Shown here piece by piece: positions 1 to 5,480 of a DNA stretch of 9,355 nucleotides; positions within the stretch are counted from its first letter, which is position 1, and every line of letters starts with the position of its first letter. The notes under the pieces were generated by a model. That model was not told the origin of the DNA, did no database searches, and saw only the letters and a program-made list of their open reading frames with translations. The DNA is from JBOHWJ01 sp050736615 (GTDB taxonomy: Bacteria > Desulfobacterota > Binatia > Binatales > Binataceae): NCBI GenBank assembly GCA_050736615.1, contig JBOHWL010000014.1:1-9355 (forward strand), given 5' to 3'. A program made the translations under genes and the position numbers.

Positions 1-63
1 GTCGCTCGGGACACCGCGCGCCAGTTAATCCTGTCGTAGCCCGATAAGAATCGCGTCCGACCA

Positions 64-1074
64 ATGAGTCAGGGCCACAGTGATTTCTGGGCGCTCGAAC
101 GGACCAATCGACGCCAAACCGCGCTGCTGGTCGCCGTCTTCATCGTATTGTTCACGGCACTCGGCTTCGGTCTGGATTTCGTGCTGGGCGACCTGCGGAT
201 AATCAACGGCCATCTGGCCGGCGCTCCGATACTCACTGTCGCCGCCTTGATCATCGGTGTCATTCAAGCGCTGGTCTCGTATTACGGTGGGGCCTCGTTG
301 GTGCTCGCCTCGGTTCACGCGCGCAAGCTTGCCGCCGACACTTCGAAACATCAGATGGTGCTCGATGTGATGCATGAGATGGCGCTGGCGGCGCGGATGC
401 CAGTGCCGGCCGCCTACATGATGGACGATCCCGCGCCCAACGCCTTCGCCACCGGGCGCGACCCCGCGCATTCCGTTATTTGTGTGACGCAAGGCCTGAT
501 CGACGAAATGGACCGTGAGGAGTTGCAGGGCGTCCTGGGACACGAGATGGCCCACATCCGCGACTATGATATCCGCACCATGATGATGATCGCGGTGCTG
601 GTGGGCGGCGTCGCGATGTTGGCCGACTTCGTTTACCGCTGGATGTGGTTTGGCGGCTTTGGCATACAGCGCGAGGATAACCAAGATGGCAGTGGCGGGG
701 GCGACGTCGGCATCCTGATCGGGATTGCGGTCTTCATCCTGGCGATCCTCGCACCCATCTTCTCCCAGCTCATCGCGATGGCGGTATCGCGTCAGCGCGA
801 ATATCTGGCCGACGCTTCATCGGTTGAGTTCACGCGCAATCCGCGTGCGCTGTTGCGTGCGCTTGAAAGGATCGCCGCGATCGAGTCGCCACTCAAGCAC
901 GCTTCACGCGGGATCGCGCATCTGTTCATGGTTAATCCGCTCGAAAGCGCCGAAGACGAGCGCGAAGATTTCTGGAGTAATCTATTTTCCACTCATCCGC
1001 CGCTTCTCCGGCGGATCAAGCGTTTGCGCGCGTTATTGGACGAATCCGCCAGAGCCGCTCCCGGCCGCGGCTAA
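64..1074 (+). CDS. htpX: M48-family membrane zinc metalloprotease, HtpX-like
   Basis: This 336-residue protein is an M48 peptidase of the HtpX type, an integral inner-membrane protease that in characterised bacteria degrades damaged or misfolded membrane proteins. The zinc-binding motif HEMAH is at residues 160-164, inside the helix LGHEMAHIRDYDIR. The likely third ligand is the glutamate of SRQREYLADA (about E246). The family signature DPxPNAFATGRDP is at about 122-134, and the C-terminal HPPLLRRIKRL at about 311-321. Hydrophobic segments at about 20-43, 52-75, 173-190 and 215-240 fit the usual four-helix layout, with a glycine/acid-rich loop (about 200-215) between the last two. An in-frame stop at 37-39 with no other start codon before 64 fixes the ATG, although no clear ribosome binding site precedes it. 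Length is slightly above the roughly 290 residues common for HtpX. The family call is firm; orthology to E. coli HtpX specifically is less so. Confidence 0.93.
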   Translation: MSQGHSDFWALERTNRRQTALLVAVFIVLFTALGFGLDFVLGDLRIINGHLAGAPILTVAALIIGVIQALVSYYGGASLVLASVHARKLAADTSKHQMVLDVMHEMALAARMPVPAAYMMDDPAPNAFATGRDPAHSVICVTQGLIDEMDREELQGVLGHEMAHIRDYDIRTMMMIAVLVGGVAMLADFVYRWMWFGGFGIQREDNQDGSGGGDVGILIGIAVFILAILAPIFSQLIAMAVSRQREYLADASSVEFTRNPRALLRALERIAAIESPLKHASRGIAHLFMVNPLESAEDEREDFWSNLFSTHPPLLRRIKRLRALLDESARAAPGRG

Positions 1075-1094
1075 GCCTCCATATATGCCCGCTC

Positions 1095-1111
1095 CGCGAA
1101 GTTGCTTCGCG
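1095..1111 (+). terminator. Stem-loop after the M48 protease gene
   Basis: A perfect 7-bp stem (CGCGAAG / CTTCGCG) closes a 3-nt loop, 20 bp after the protease stop codon. It could terminate or stabilise the protease transcript. No T-tract follows, so it is not a standard intrinsic terminator. Confidence 0.35.
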
Positions 1112-1203
1112 AACGAGACATTTCATTCGCGTTGATGTAAACGATCGTCAGCCATTCGGCGGGTCTAAAATCTCCGTGATCACGCTCGCCAATAAAATCT
1201 TTC

Positions 1204-1209
1204 CTGGAG
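1204..1209 (+). promoter_or_regulatory. Ribosome binding site of the alpha/beta hydrolase
   Basis: CTGGAG lies 7 nt before the ATG at 1217 and supports that start. No strong promoter was recognised in the 142 bp between the protease and this gene, so it is unclear whether the hydrolase is read from its own promoter. Confidence 0.5.
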
Positions 1210-1216
1210 CCTCGCG

Positions 1217-2086
1217 ATGCCACACCTTTCAACCGACGATCACGTCAAGCTCTATTACGAGGAAGTGGGCAGCGGAGTGCCAATCGTCTTCGTGCACGAA
1301 TTCGCCGGCGACCATCGCAGCTACGAGGCGCAGATGCGCCATTTTGGACGTGCGTATCGCTGTATCGCCTATAATGCGCGCGGCTATCCGCCCTCGGACG
1401 TGCCCGAAGCCTCGCAATATTCGCAGGAGCGCGCATGCGATGACGTCCGCGCCGTGCTCGACGCGTTGGGGATCGAGCGGGCGCATATCGTCGGTATCTC
1501 GATGGGCGGATTCGCGACCTTGCATTTCGGCCTGAGACATTCCGAGCGCGCGCGCTCGCTGGTGATCGGCGGATGCGGCTACGGCGCCGCGCCCGAGCGG
1601 CGCGCGCAATTCGAAGAGGAAGCCGAAGCGGCGGCGCGTCGTTTCGAAACCCAACCGCTTGCGGAAACCGCGACCGGCTATGCCATGGGGCCGACCCGTA
1701 TACAATTGCTCAACAAAGATCCGCGCGGATGGGCTGAATTTCGCGACCATCTCGGAAACCATTCCGCCGCTGGTTCGGCCGCCACCCTGCGCGGCGTGCA
1801 GAAGCGTCGTCCGTCGCTCTACGATCTGACCGATCAGATGCGGCGATTGAACGTGCCCGCGTTGATTATGACCGGCGATGAGGACGAACCTTGCCTCGAA
1901 GCCGCACTCCTGATGAAGCGCAATATTGCCTCGGCCGGACTCGTGATTCTGCCGCGCACGGGACATGCGCTCAATCTGGAGGAAACGGCCCACTTCAATC
2001 GTTTCTGCGAGGAGTTTTTTCATCAAGTTGAACTGGGACGCTGGGAGTCGCGCGATCCGCGTTCAATCAGCGGCAGGATTCTCTAA
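1217..2086 (+). CDS. Alpha/beta hydrolase-fold enzyme
   Basis: The 289-residue protein has the alpha/beta hydrolase fold. The nucleophile elbow GISMGGFA (Ser95) follows the strand HIV. The catalytic acid is probably in TGDEDEPC (Asp221 or Asp223), and the catalytic histidine is in RTGHALNLEE (His250). The oxyanion-loop region after strand 3 reads VHEFAGD (28-33) instead of the commoner HGxGG; YNARGYPPS (about 52-60) is the usual conserved loop before the nucleophile. The cap region (about 125-200) is Ala/Arg/Glu-rich and does not reveal the substrate. Overall it resembles 3-oxoadipate enol-lactonase-like and other small ester or C-C hydrolases. It has no signal peptide and is probably cytosolic. 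The next gene starts 28 bp downstream on the same strand with a strong ribosome binding site, so the two are probably co-transcribed and may act on the same compound. The substrate is unknown. Confidence 0.9.
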   Translation: MPHLSTDDHVKLYYEEVGSGVPIVFVHEFAGDHRSYEAQMRHFGRAYRCIAYNARGYPPSDVPEASQYSQERACDDVRAVLDALGIERAHIVGISMGGFATLHFGLRHSERARSLVIGGCGYGAAPERRAQFEEEAEAAARRFETQPLAETATGYAMGPTRIQLLNKDPRGWAEFRDHLGNHSAAGSAATLRGVQKRRPSLYDLTDQMRRLNVPALIMTGDEDEPCLEAALLMKRNIASAGLVILPRTGHALNLEETAHFNRFCEEFFHQVELGRWESRDPRSISGRIL

Positions 2087-2100
2087 TCATCACTGGTATC

Positions 2101-2107
2101 GAGGAGG
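2101..2107 (+). promoter_or_regulatory. Strong ribosome binding site deciding the start of the barrel protein
   Basis: GAGGAGG ends 7 nt before the ATG at 2115. This is the best Shine-Dalgarno match in the window. It selects this ATG over longer in-frame readings that would overlap the end of the hydrolase gene. Confidence 0.75.
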
Positions 2108-2114
2108 ATTCGCT

Positions 2115-2750
2115 ATGACGTCATTTAACGGTACGGGTTTACTCGCGGTATGGACCGATATTGACGCGGAAGCTGAGGCTGAATTCAACCGCTGGTATGA
2201 CACCGAACATGTACCGGAACGCGTTGCGCTTCCGGGTTTTCTCAGCGGTAAGCGTTATGTCGCGGTTGAAGGCCAGCCCAAGTATCTGGCGTTGTACGAT
2301 TTGGCTGACGAAAACGTGCTCAAGAGCGACGCTTACTTGAAAATCACCAAGTCACCTTCGGAGTGGACCGGGCGCATCACACCGCATTTCCGCAACACCT
2401 CGCGATGCGTTTATCGGGAAATCTTCGCGCACGGCGAGCGTCCGCCGAGCGAGGCCAATTTCATGCTGACGGTCCGGCTCAACACGCCGCCGGAACATGC
2501 AAAGGAATTCAATGAGTGGTACGAAGTCGACCATGTGCCGGCGCTAGTCGCGGTGCCGGGGGTCTATTGCGCACGGCGTTACGTCGCGCTCGAGGGGAAT
2601 CCGAAATATCTTGCCGTTTACGAGCTTGAGGAAGCGGGCGTGACGAAGAGCGACGCTTGGGAGCGGGCGCGCAATTCCGATTGGACGAAACGGATACGCC
2701 CGTATTTGCGTGATTTGCACGCGGTGACGGCGCGCCGCCTCACTCGCTGA
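2115..2750 (+). CDS. Two-domain dimeric alpha/beta-barrel (EthD/DUF4286-like) protein
   Basis: The 211-residue protein is an internal duplication of a ferredoxin-like domain of roughly 90 residues. Repeat 1 (about 8-95) contains FNRWYDTEHVPERVALPGF, then KRYVAVEGQPKYLALYDL. Repeat 2 (about 115-200) contains FNEWYEVDHVPALVAVPG, then RRYVALEGNPKYLAVYEL. Both halves keep the W-Y-x3-H-V-P core, the P-K-Y-L-A strand and a closing K-S-D-A helix. This pattern is typical of the dimeric alpha/beta-barrel superfamily (EthD, DUF4286, antibiotic-biosynthesis monooxygenase-like). In that superfamily single-domain proteins pair into a barrel, so this one may form the barrel within one chain. There is no signal peptide. 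The gene sits 28 bp after the alpha/beta hydrolase, suggesting a shared catabolic or detoxifying role, but whether it is an enzyme is unknown. The family call is good; the exact Pfam name is from memory. Confidence 0.85.
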   Translation: MTSFNGTGLLAVWTDIDAEAEAEFNRWYDTEHVPERVALPGFLSGKRYVAVEGQPKYLALYDLADENVLKSDAYLKITKSPSEWTGRITPHFRNTSRCVYREIFAHGERPPSEANFMLTVRLNTPPEHAKEFNEWYEVDHVPALVAVPGVYCARRYVALEGNPKYLAVYELEEAGVTKSDAWERARNSDWTKRIRPYLRDLHAVTARRLTR

Positions 2751-2763
2751 GCCGCTGAGGCGG
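2735..2763 (+). terminator. Hairpin overlapping the stop codon of the barrel gene
   Basis: CCGCCTCA at 2735-2742 and TGAGGCGG at 2756-2763 form a perfect 8-bp stem with a 13-nt loop that spans the stop codon (2748-2750). The following bases (TATTACAGTTT) are only modestly T-rich. It is a candidate terminator for the hydrolase/barrel operon. Confidence 0.45.
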
Positions 2764-2819
2764 TATTACAGTTTCCAAAAAGGTGCGCTAAGGAACCGCT
2801 GCAAAAGTCACTGTTGTCA

Positions 2820-2898
2820 TTCCGAACGTAGTCTGCGGAGTGAGGAATCCCGGATAAATCGACGGAAAAAAACAGACTCCGCGATTCCTCGCTCGGAA
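2820..2898. repeat. Interleaved palindromic intergenic repeat
   Basis: The outer arms TTCCGA (2820-2825) and TCGGAA (2893-2898) enclose two further arm pairs: GCGGAGT (2835-2841) with ACTCCGC (2876-2882), and GAGGAATC (2842-2849) with GATTCCTC (2883-2890). Because the right-hand arms occur in the same order as the left-hand arms, the two inner pairs cannot nest and either compete or form a pseudoknot. The right arm read on the minus strand is TTCCGAGCGAGGAATC, a motif I recognise as a dispersed intergenic repeat in several bacterial phyla. No coding potential is seen. Confidence 0.65.
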
Positions 2899-2929
2899 CA
2901 CCCGACTGAGAGTTGTGCAATCCGTTCTC

Positions 2930-3089
2930 TAACAGGGTGTTGAAAAGGCATGATCATCACAATTGCACGCCTGACTGGCCTCAACACCCTGGAGAAAAAA
3001 AATGACTGCCTCCCTCAATCTTCTCCCTCGCTCTTTTTGCGGGGGAGAAAGAGAGGGAGTGCAGGCTGTGATTTTTCAACAGCCTGCTA
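2930..3089. repeat. MITE-like fold-back element with terminal inverted repeats
   Basis: The ends (2930-2946 and 3073-3089) are inverted repeats matching at 15 of 17 positions, of the form TA(A/G)CAGG(G/C)TGTTGAAAA, each with a TA at its outer edge. Inside are three consecutive stem-loops. The left one pairs CAGGGTGTTGA (2933-2943) with TCAACACCCTG (2981-2991). The middle one is built on CTCCCTC (3010-3016) / GAGGGAG (3053-3059) plus a C-rich arm at 3019-3027 and a G-rich arm at 3043-3052. The right one pairs GCAGGCTGT (3061-3069) with ACAGCCTGC (3079-3087). There is no open frame of useful size. It fits a non-autonomous element or degenerate IS remnant. The element lies between converging genes, and its right end contains the stop codon of the minus-strand gene. 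Confidence 0.6.
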
Positions 3090-3974
3090 ACGCGCCCGTG
3101 CTTCGCGTTTTGCCTGATAGCTCGGCAGCATCGAGATCAGCCGCGATGCCTTCGAGCCGAGCCCCAACGCGGTGAGGTAATCCTGGCCGATAAGCGCGCT
3201 ATGGCCGGCCGCCAGCAACCGCTGGGCTTGTTCATAGGTGACGGCCTGCTCGCCCGCCAAATCCGCGGGATTGATCATCGCTAGCTTCGCGTCGGTTTGT
3301 TCGAGCAAATGTTCCGCACGCAACTTGAGCACCGATGAGCCCTGCAGGGTGACTTCAGGTGCGGGCGAAATCACGGGTTTGGCTACGTTGGCAGCCGGAC
3401 GCACGGGCGCGGCGTCGCGATGGCTGGTGTCGTGATGGCTGGTGTCGTGATGGGCGCGCGTGCCGGCGGCCCTGACCGCTCGCCGCAGTCGGGTTTGCGG
3501 TCGCGCTCGACGAAATGAGGGGACAGGCGGAGGTGCGGTCGCTGCCGTCGGCTCCGCGATGCATGGCACCGACATCGGGCACGGTAGCAGCGCCTTCATT
3601 TGCATGCCGGACGGCGTCGGTATTTCAGCCATCCGCACATTATCGGCGGGCGATTTGGCCGCCGATTTGTCACCGTCGGACTCGACTCGGCATGGCACCG
3701 ACAACGGGCACGGCAACAGGTTCTGAGCGTCTGGCGTGTGAGCTTGCGATGGAGGAAAGACCGCTTCCGGCTCGTAATCCGACGACGTCAATTCACTTTC
3801 CTGCGCGATCCGTGTCGGCGCCACGGCCAGCGGCGCGCCGTCAGTATCGCGGCGCGATTCGGCCGTTCGTGGAGACGCGTTGCTCCGATTCCCGCCGGCA
3901 TAGGCCAGTCCCGGAGCTATCAACGCCGCGAACAAGATAACGCCGCACCAATGGAGGCGCTCTAAGCTCTTCAT
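3087..3974 (-). CDS. Exported Pro/Ala-rich protein with two CPxSVPC segments and a helical C-terminal domain
   Basis: I do not recognise this 295-residue protein as a named family. The ATG at 3974 is chosen because AGGAA sits 5-6 nt upstream and a signal peptide follows directly (basic MKSLERLHW, hydrophobic core about 10-22, cleavage probably after AYA at about 26). The mature protein starts with a long low-complexity Pro/Ala/Arg/Ser region (about 27-205). This carries two near-identical segments, LLPCPLSVPC (86-95) and LLPCPMSVPC (129-138), and a tandem HDTSH repeat (about 176-185). Residues about 212-285 are predicted amphipathic helices with EQAQRLLAAGHSALIGQDYLTAL, resembling DUF4398-like or TPR-like helical modules of envelope proteins. 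The paired cysteines could form disulfides or bind a metal; this is inference. The stop codon lies inside the adjacent repeat element, so the present C-terminus may have been set by that insertion. Confidence 0.75.
   Translation of the reverse strand: MKSLERLHWCGVILFAALIAPGLAYAGGNRSNASPRTAESRRDTDGAPLAVAPTRIAQESELTSSDYEPEAVFPPSQAHTPDAQNLLPCPLSVPCRVESDGDKSAAKSPADNVRMAEIPTPSGMQMKALLPCPMSVPCIAEPTAATAPPPVPSFRRARPQTRLRRAVRAAGTRAHHDTSHHDTSHRDAAPVRPAANVAKPVISPAPEVTLQGSSVLKLRAEHLLEQTDAKLAMINPADLAGEQAVTYEQAQRLLAAGHSALIGQDYLTALGLGSKASRLISMLPSYQAKREARAR
3421..3450 (-). repeat. Two perfect 15-bp tandem copies within the exported protein gene
   Basis: Two identical 15-bp units (3421-3435 and 3436-3450) on the plus strand correspond to the repeated histidine-rich stretch HHDTSHHDTSH in the minus-strand gene. 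This is a likely slippage product. Confidence 0.8.
3561..3590 (-). repeat. Copy 1 of a 30-bp direct repeat coding for the CPxSVPC segment
   Basis: These 30 bases match 3690-3719 at 27 of 30 positions in the same orientation. They encode the second CPxSVPC segment of the minus-strand protein (residues 129-138). One of the three differences changes Leu to Met; the other two are synonymous. Confidence 0.8.
3690..3719 (-). repeat. Copy 2 of the 30-bp direct repeat coding for the CPxSVPC segment
   Basis: This is the partner of the repeat at 3561-3590. It encodes residues 86-95 of the exported protein, with Cys89 and Cys95. Confidence 0.8.
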
Positions 3975-4672
3975 GTTCCTGTTATTCGCCGTGCAACGGG
4001 TGTCGCGAGAATTTACCATTCGCCGAGCCGTTGCGCGTTTCGAATCCTCGTGTAGTCGGAGTTTTTGTTTCAGGAACGCGGTGCCAAGCGAATGCCGTCA
4101 ACCACATCCTCCGCCCTCGAAAGCACCTTCCCCCACCCTTGAACGATCACGCGCGAAGCATGATTTTAGAACAGCCAAATGCCGGCGGCAAAAACCAGCG
4201 CGACCCCGATCATAGCAACCAGATGATTACGTCATCTTCAGATCGGCGGCCGGAACGGCAACCATGAAAAAGGATTATGCACACTATCACACATCGGTTG
4301 CCGCCGCATGAATTCGCGAAACTTACTTTTCCCGCCGAACCGTGCTCAACGTTAGCATTACGGAAACCATAATGCACTGCGAATGACGGCGCGCGACGTC
4401 ACTTTTACGCGCGGCGGAATGCGAAATCCACTTTTCCTCTGGTTTTGGATGTTCTCCAGCCGCGCAAGCCGGCGTTATCCACCAAAACAATGGACATAAT
4501 TTTCACATCGTTAGTACTATGACGCCGCATATAGTTCTGTTTCGTGATTTAATCTCGCGATCTTCGCTTTGAGCATGGCTGTATCATTGGAAATGACAAT
4601 CGAATGAAATGACTAATGGAATCATGCGGTTGCATCAATCCACGATGAAATGCTGGTGTTTTCGCGCCAACT
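3975..4672. other. Long intergenic region without a convincing gene
   Basis: About 700 bp separate two minus-strand genes. The stretch is more AT-rich than its surroundings, particularly from about 4490 to 4660, and open frames in it are short and rich in unusual residues. Visible elements are an 8-bp inverted repeat, CGGCAACC (4256-4263) and GGTTGCCG (4296-4303), with a 15-codon open frame (ATG at 4264) starting between the arms, and a minus-strand stretch at about 4170-4223 that would read LVAMIGVALVFAAGIWLF then stop but lacks an upstream start. A small inverted repeat TCATT/AATGA lies near 4584-4596. The region may hold the promoter of the exported protein gene (towards 3974), but I could not assign one. 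A small RNA or a decayed gene is possible. Confidence 0.5.
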
Positions 4673-5185
4673 CTACCGATTCATAATCAAGAATTGCCCG
4701 CTCATCTCCGGCTGATGGCGCAAACATTTGAATGTGAAGATGCCGGTTTGGTGAAAATCGAAAACGTAGGTCGTCTTCGTCAGTGGCGCGAGCATCACGT
4801 ACATCAACACCTTGCCGTCCGACCCGAGCAATGCGAGATCGTGTTCATCGTCGGGCTGCAAATTCCAAAACTCCAACGCCGTCGGCTCATCACGGCGCAT
4901 CGCGATGAACGCCGGGCTGAAGGCGTAAGCCTCGCCGAACTTCCGGACTGTCGCCGCTGGTCCGGCCTCTTTGACCGCAACCGCTTCCGTCATCACGGTG
5001 ATCGAGCTTTTCGCCGCGCCGCCGCGCGAAACTGTAACAATTTTCGTGGCGTTCCCATGCGGTAGAAAGAATCCGCCGGGCAGCTTTGTCTTGATCCGCG
5101 TTGGGGTGGAACTCTGAGCGGCGCTGATCGAAGGCTGCAGCGCACCCGCGACCACGATCATAAGGACCGGCAATAGAACCCGCAT
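4673..5185 (-). CDS. Exported cupredoxin-domain (type 1 copper) protein
   Basis: This 170-residue protein has a signal peptide (MRVLLPVLMIVVAGALQPSISAAQ, cleavage probably near residue 23) and a C-terminal cupredoxin fold. The candidate type 1 copper ligands are His115 (DDEHDLAL), Cys154 and His157 (KCLRHQPEM) and Met161. The spacing Cys-x2-His-x3-Met is typical of blue copper proteins. The strand FDFHQTGIFTFKC before the cysteine is also characteristic. Such proteins carry electrons or copper in the periplasm. Residues about 30-80, before the fold core, do not match anything I know. The ATG at 5185 has GGGGAA 8 nt upstream and gives a normal signal peptide. Earlier in-frame ATGs at 5239 and 5248 would add about 18 or 21 residues (MLEMEEPNRPIRH...) and cannot be excluded. 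The gene is divergent from ilvD. Its partner is not in the window. Confidence 0.83.
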   Translation of the reverse strand: MRVLLPVLMIVVAGALQPSISAAQSSTPTRIKTKLPGGFFLPHGNATKIVTVSRGGAAKSSITVMTEAVAVKEAGPAATVRKFGEAYAFSPAFIAMRRDEPTALEFWNLQPDDEHDLALLGSDGKVLMYVMLAPLTKTTYVFDFHQTGIFTFKCLRHQPEMSGQFLIMNR

Positions 5186-5480
5186 GAACGGAATTCCCCA
5201 ATTTGCACTGTGGCGAATCGGGCGGTTCGGCTCTTCCATCTCCAACATCCTTTCGTTGCCCGGCGCGCGTCCTCAGGCGGATCGCTTAAGCCCCGCGGAT
5301 TTGCGTGTAACTGTCCGCGCATCGACGGGCGGCGATCAAGGGGTTGGCACCTTTGGGGCAACGGGCGCTTGATAAGCGATGGGCGCTTGTGGTGCAATCC
5401 GCAAATTGCAGTCACCAAGCGGCGTCGCGGCACGTACGAGACAGAAAGGCCGCGCGATTAGCGCAAAAGGGAGAGTTGCG
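5186..5480. promoter_or_regulatory. Divergent intergenic region between the cupredoxin gene and ilvD
   Basis: Both genes are read outward from this 295-bp gap, so it should hold both promoters. I see no confident -35/-10 pair. A small hairpin CGCTT (5366-5370) / AAGCG (5374-5378) and two copies of GGGCGCTTG (5364-5372 and 5381-5388, the latter one base shorter in match) lie about 100 bp before ilvD. No leader peptide rich in Leu, Ile or Val codons, as in classical ilv attenuation, was found. Confidence 0.4.
5466..5474 (+). promoter_or_regulatory. Ribosome binding site of ilvD
   Basis: AAAGGGAGA ends 6 nt before the ATG at 5481. This favours that start, with the conserved beginning MAGNFRSKLITEGVQRSPNR, over an upstream in-frame ATG at 5379 that would add 34 residues of non-family sequence. 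Confidence 0.65.

Noticed and set aside
25..684. A 219-codon open frame on the minus strand opposite the M48 protease.
   Set aside because: It is a high-GC shadow of the protease gene, rich in His/Arg/Gln with no domain sense, while the plus-strand frame carries all family motifs.
1229..2026. A 265-codon minus-strand open frame opposite the alpha/beta hydrolase.
   Set aside because: It is a shadow frame; the plus strand has the catalytic triad and a good ribosome binding site.
1965..2750. A longer start for the barrel protein at 1965, overlapping the hydrolase gene.
   Set aside because: The extra 50 residues are out-of-frame hydrolase sequence without family similarity, and the ribosome binding site at 2101-2107 points to 2115.
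3421..3450. A possible short CRISPR-like or satellite array from the tandem 15-bp units.
   Set aside because: There are only two units, no spacers, and they lie in frame within a coding sequence.
3238..3965. Several plus-strand open frames opposite the exported protein gene.
   Set aside because: They lack ribosome binding sites and domain features and are rich in Arg/Ser/Ala; the minus-strand frame has a signal peptide and a coherent C-terminal domain.
5344..5375. A possible promoter before ilvD (TTGGCA ... TGATAA).
   Set aside because: The spacing is 20 bp and the -10 box is a poor match, so it is not better than chance.
5379..5480. An upstream ilvD start at 5379.
   Set aside because: The added 34 residues do not resemble IlvD, and the ATG at 5481 has a good ribosome binding site and the usual N-terminus.
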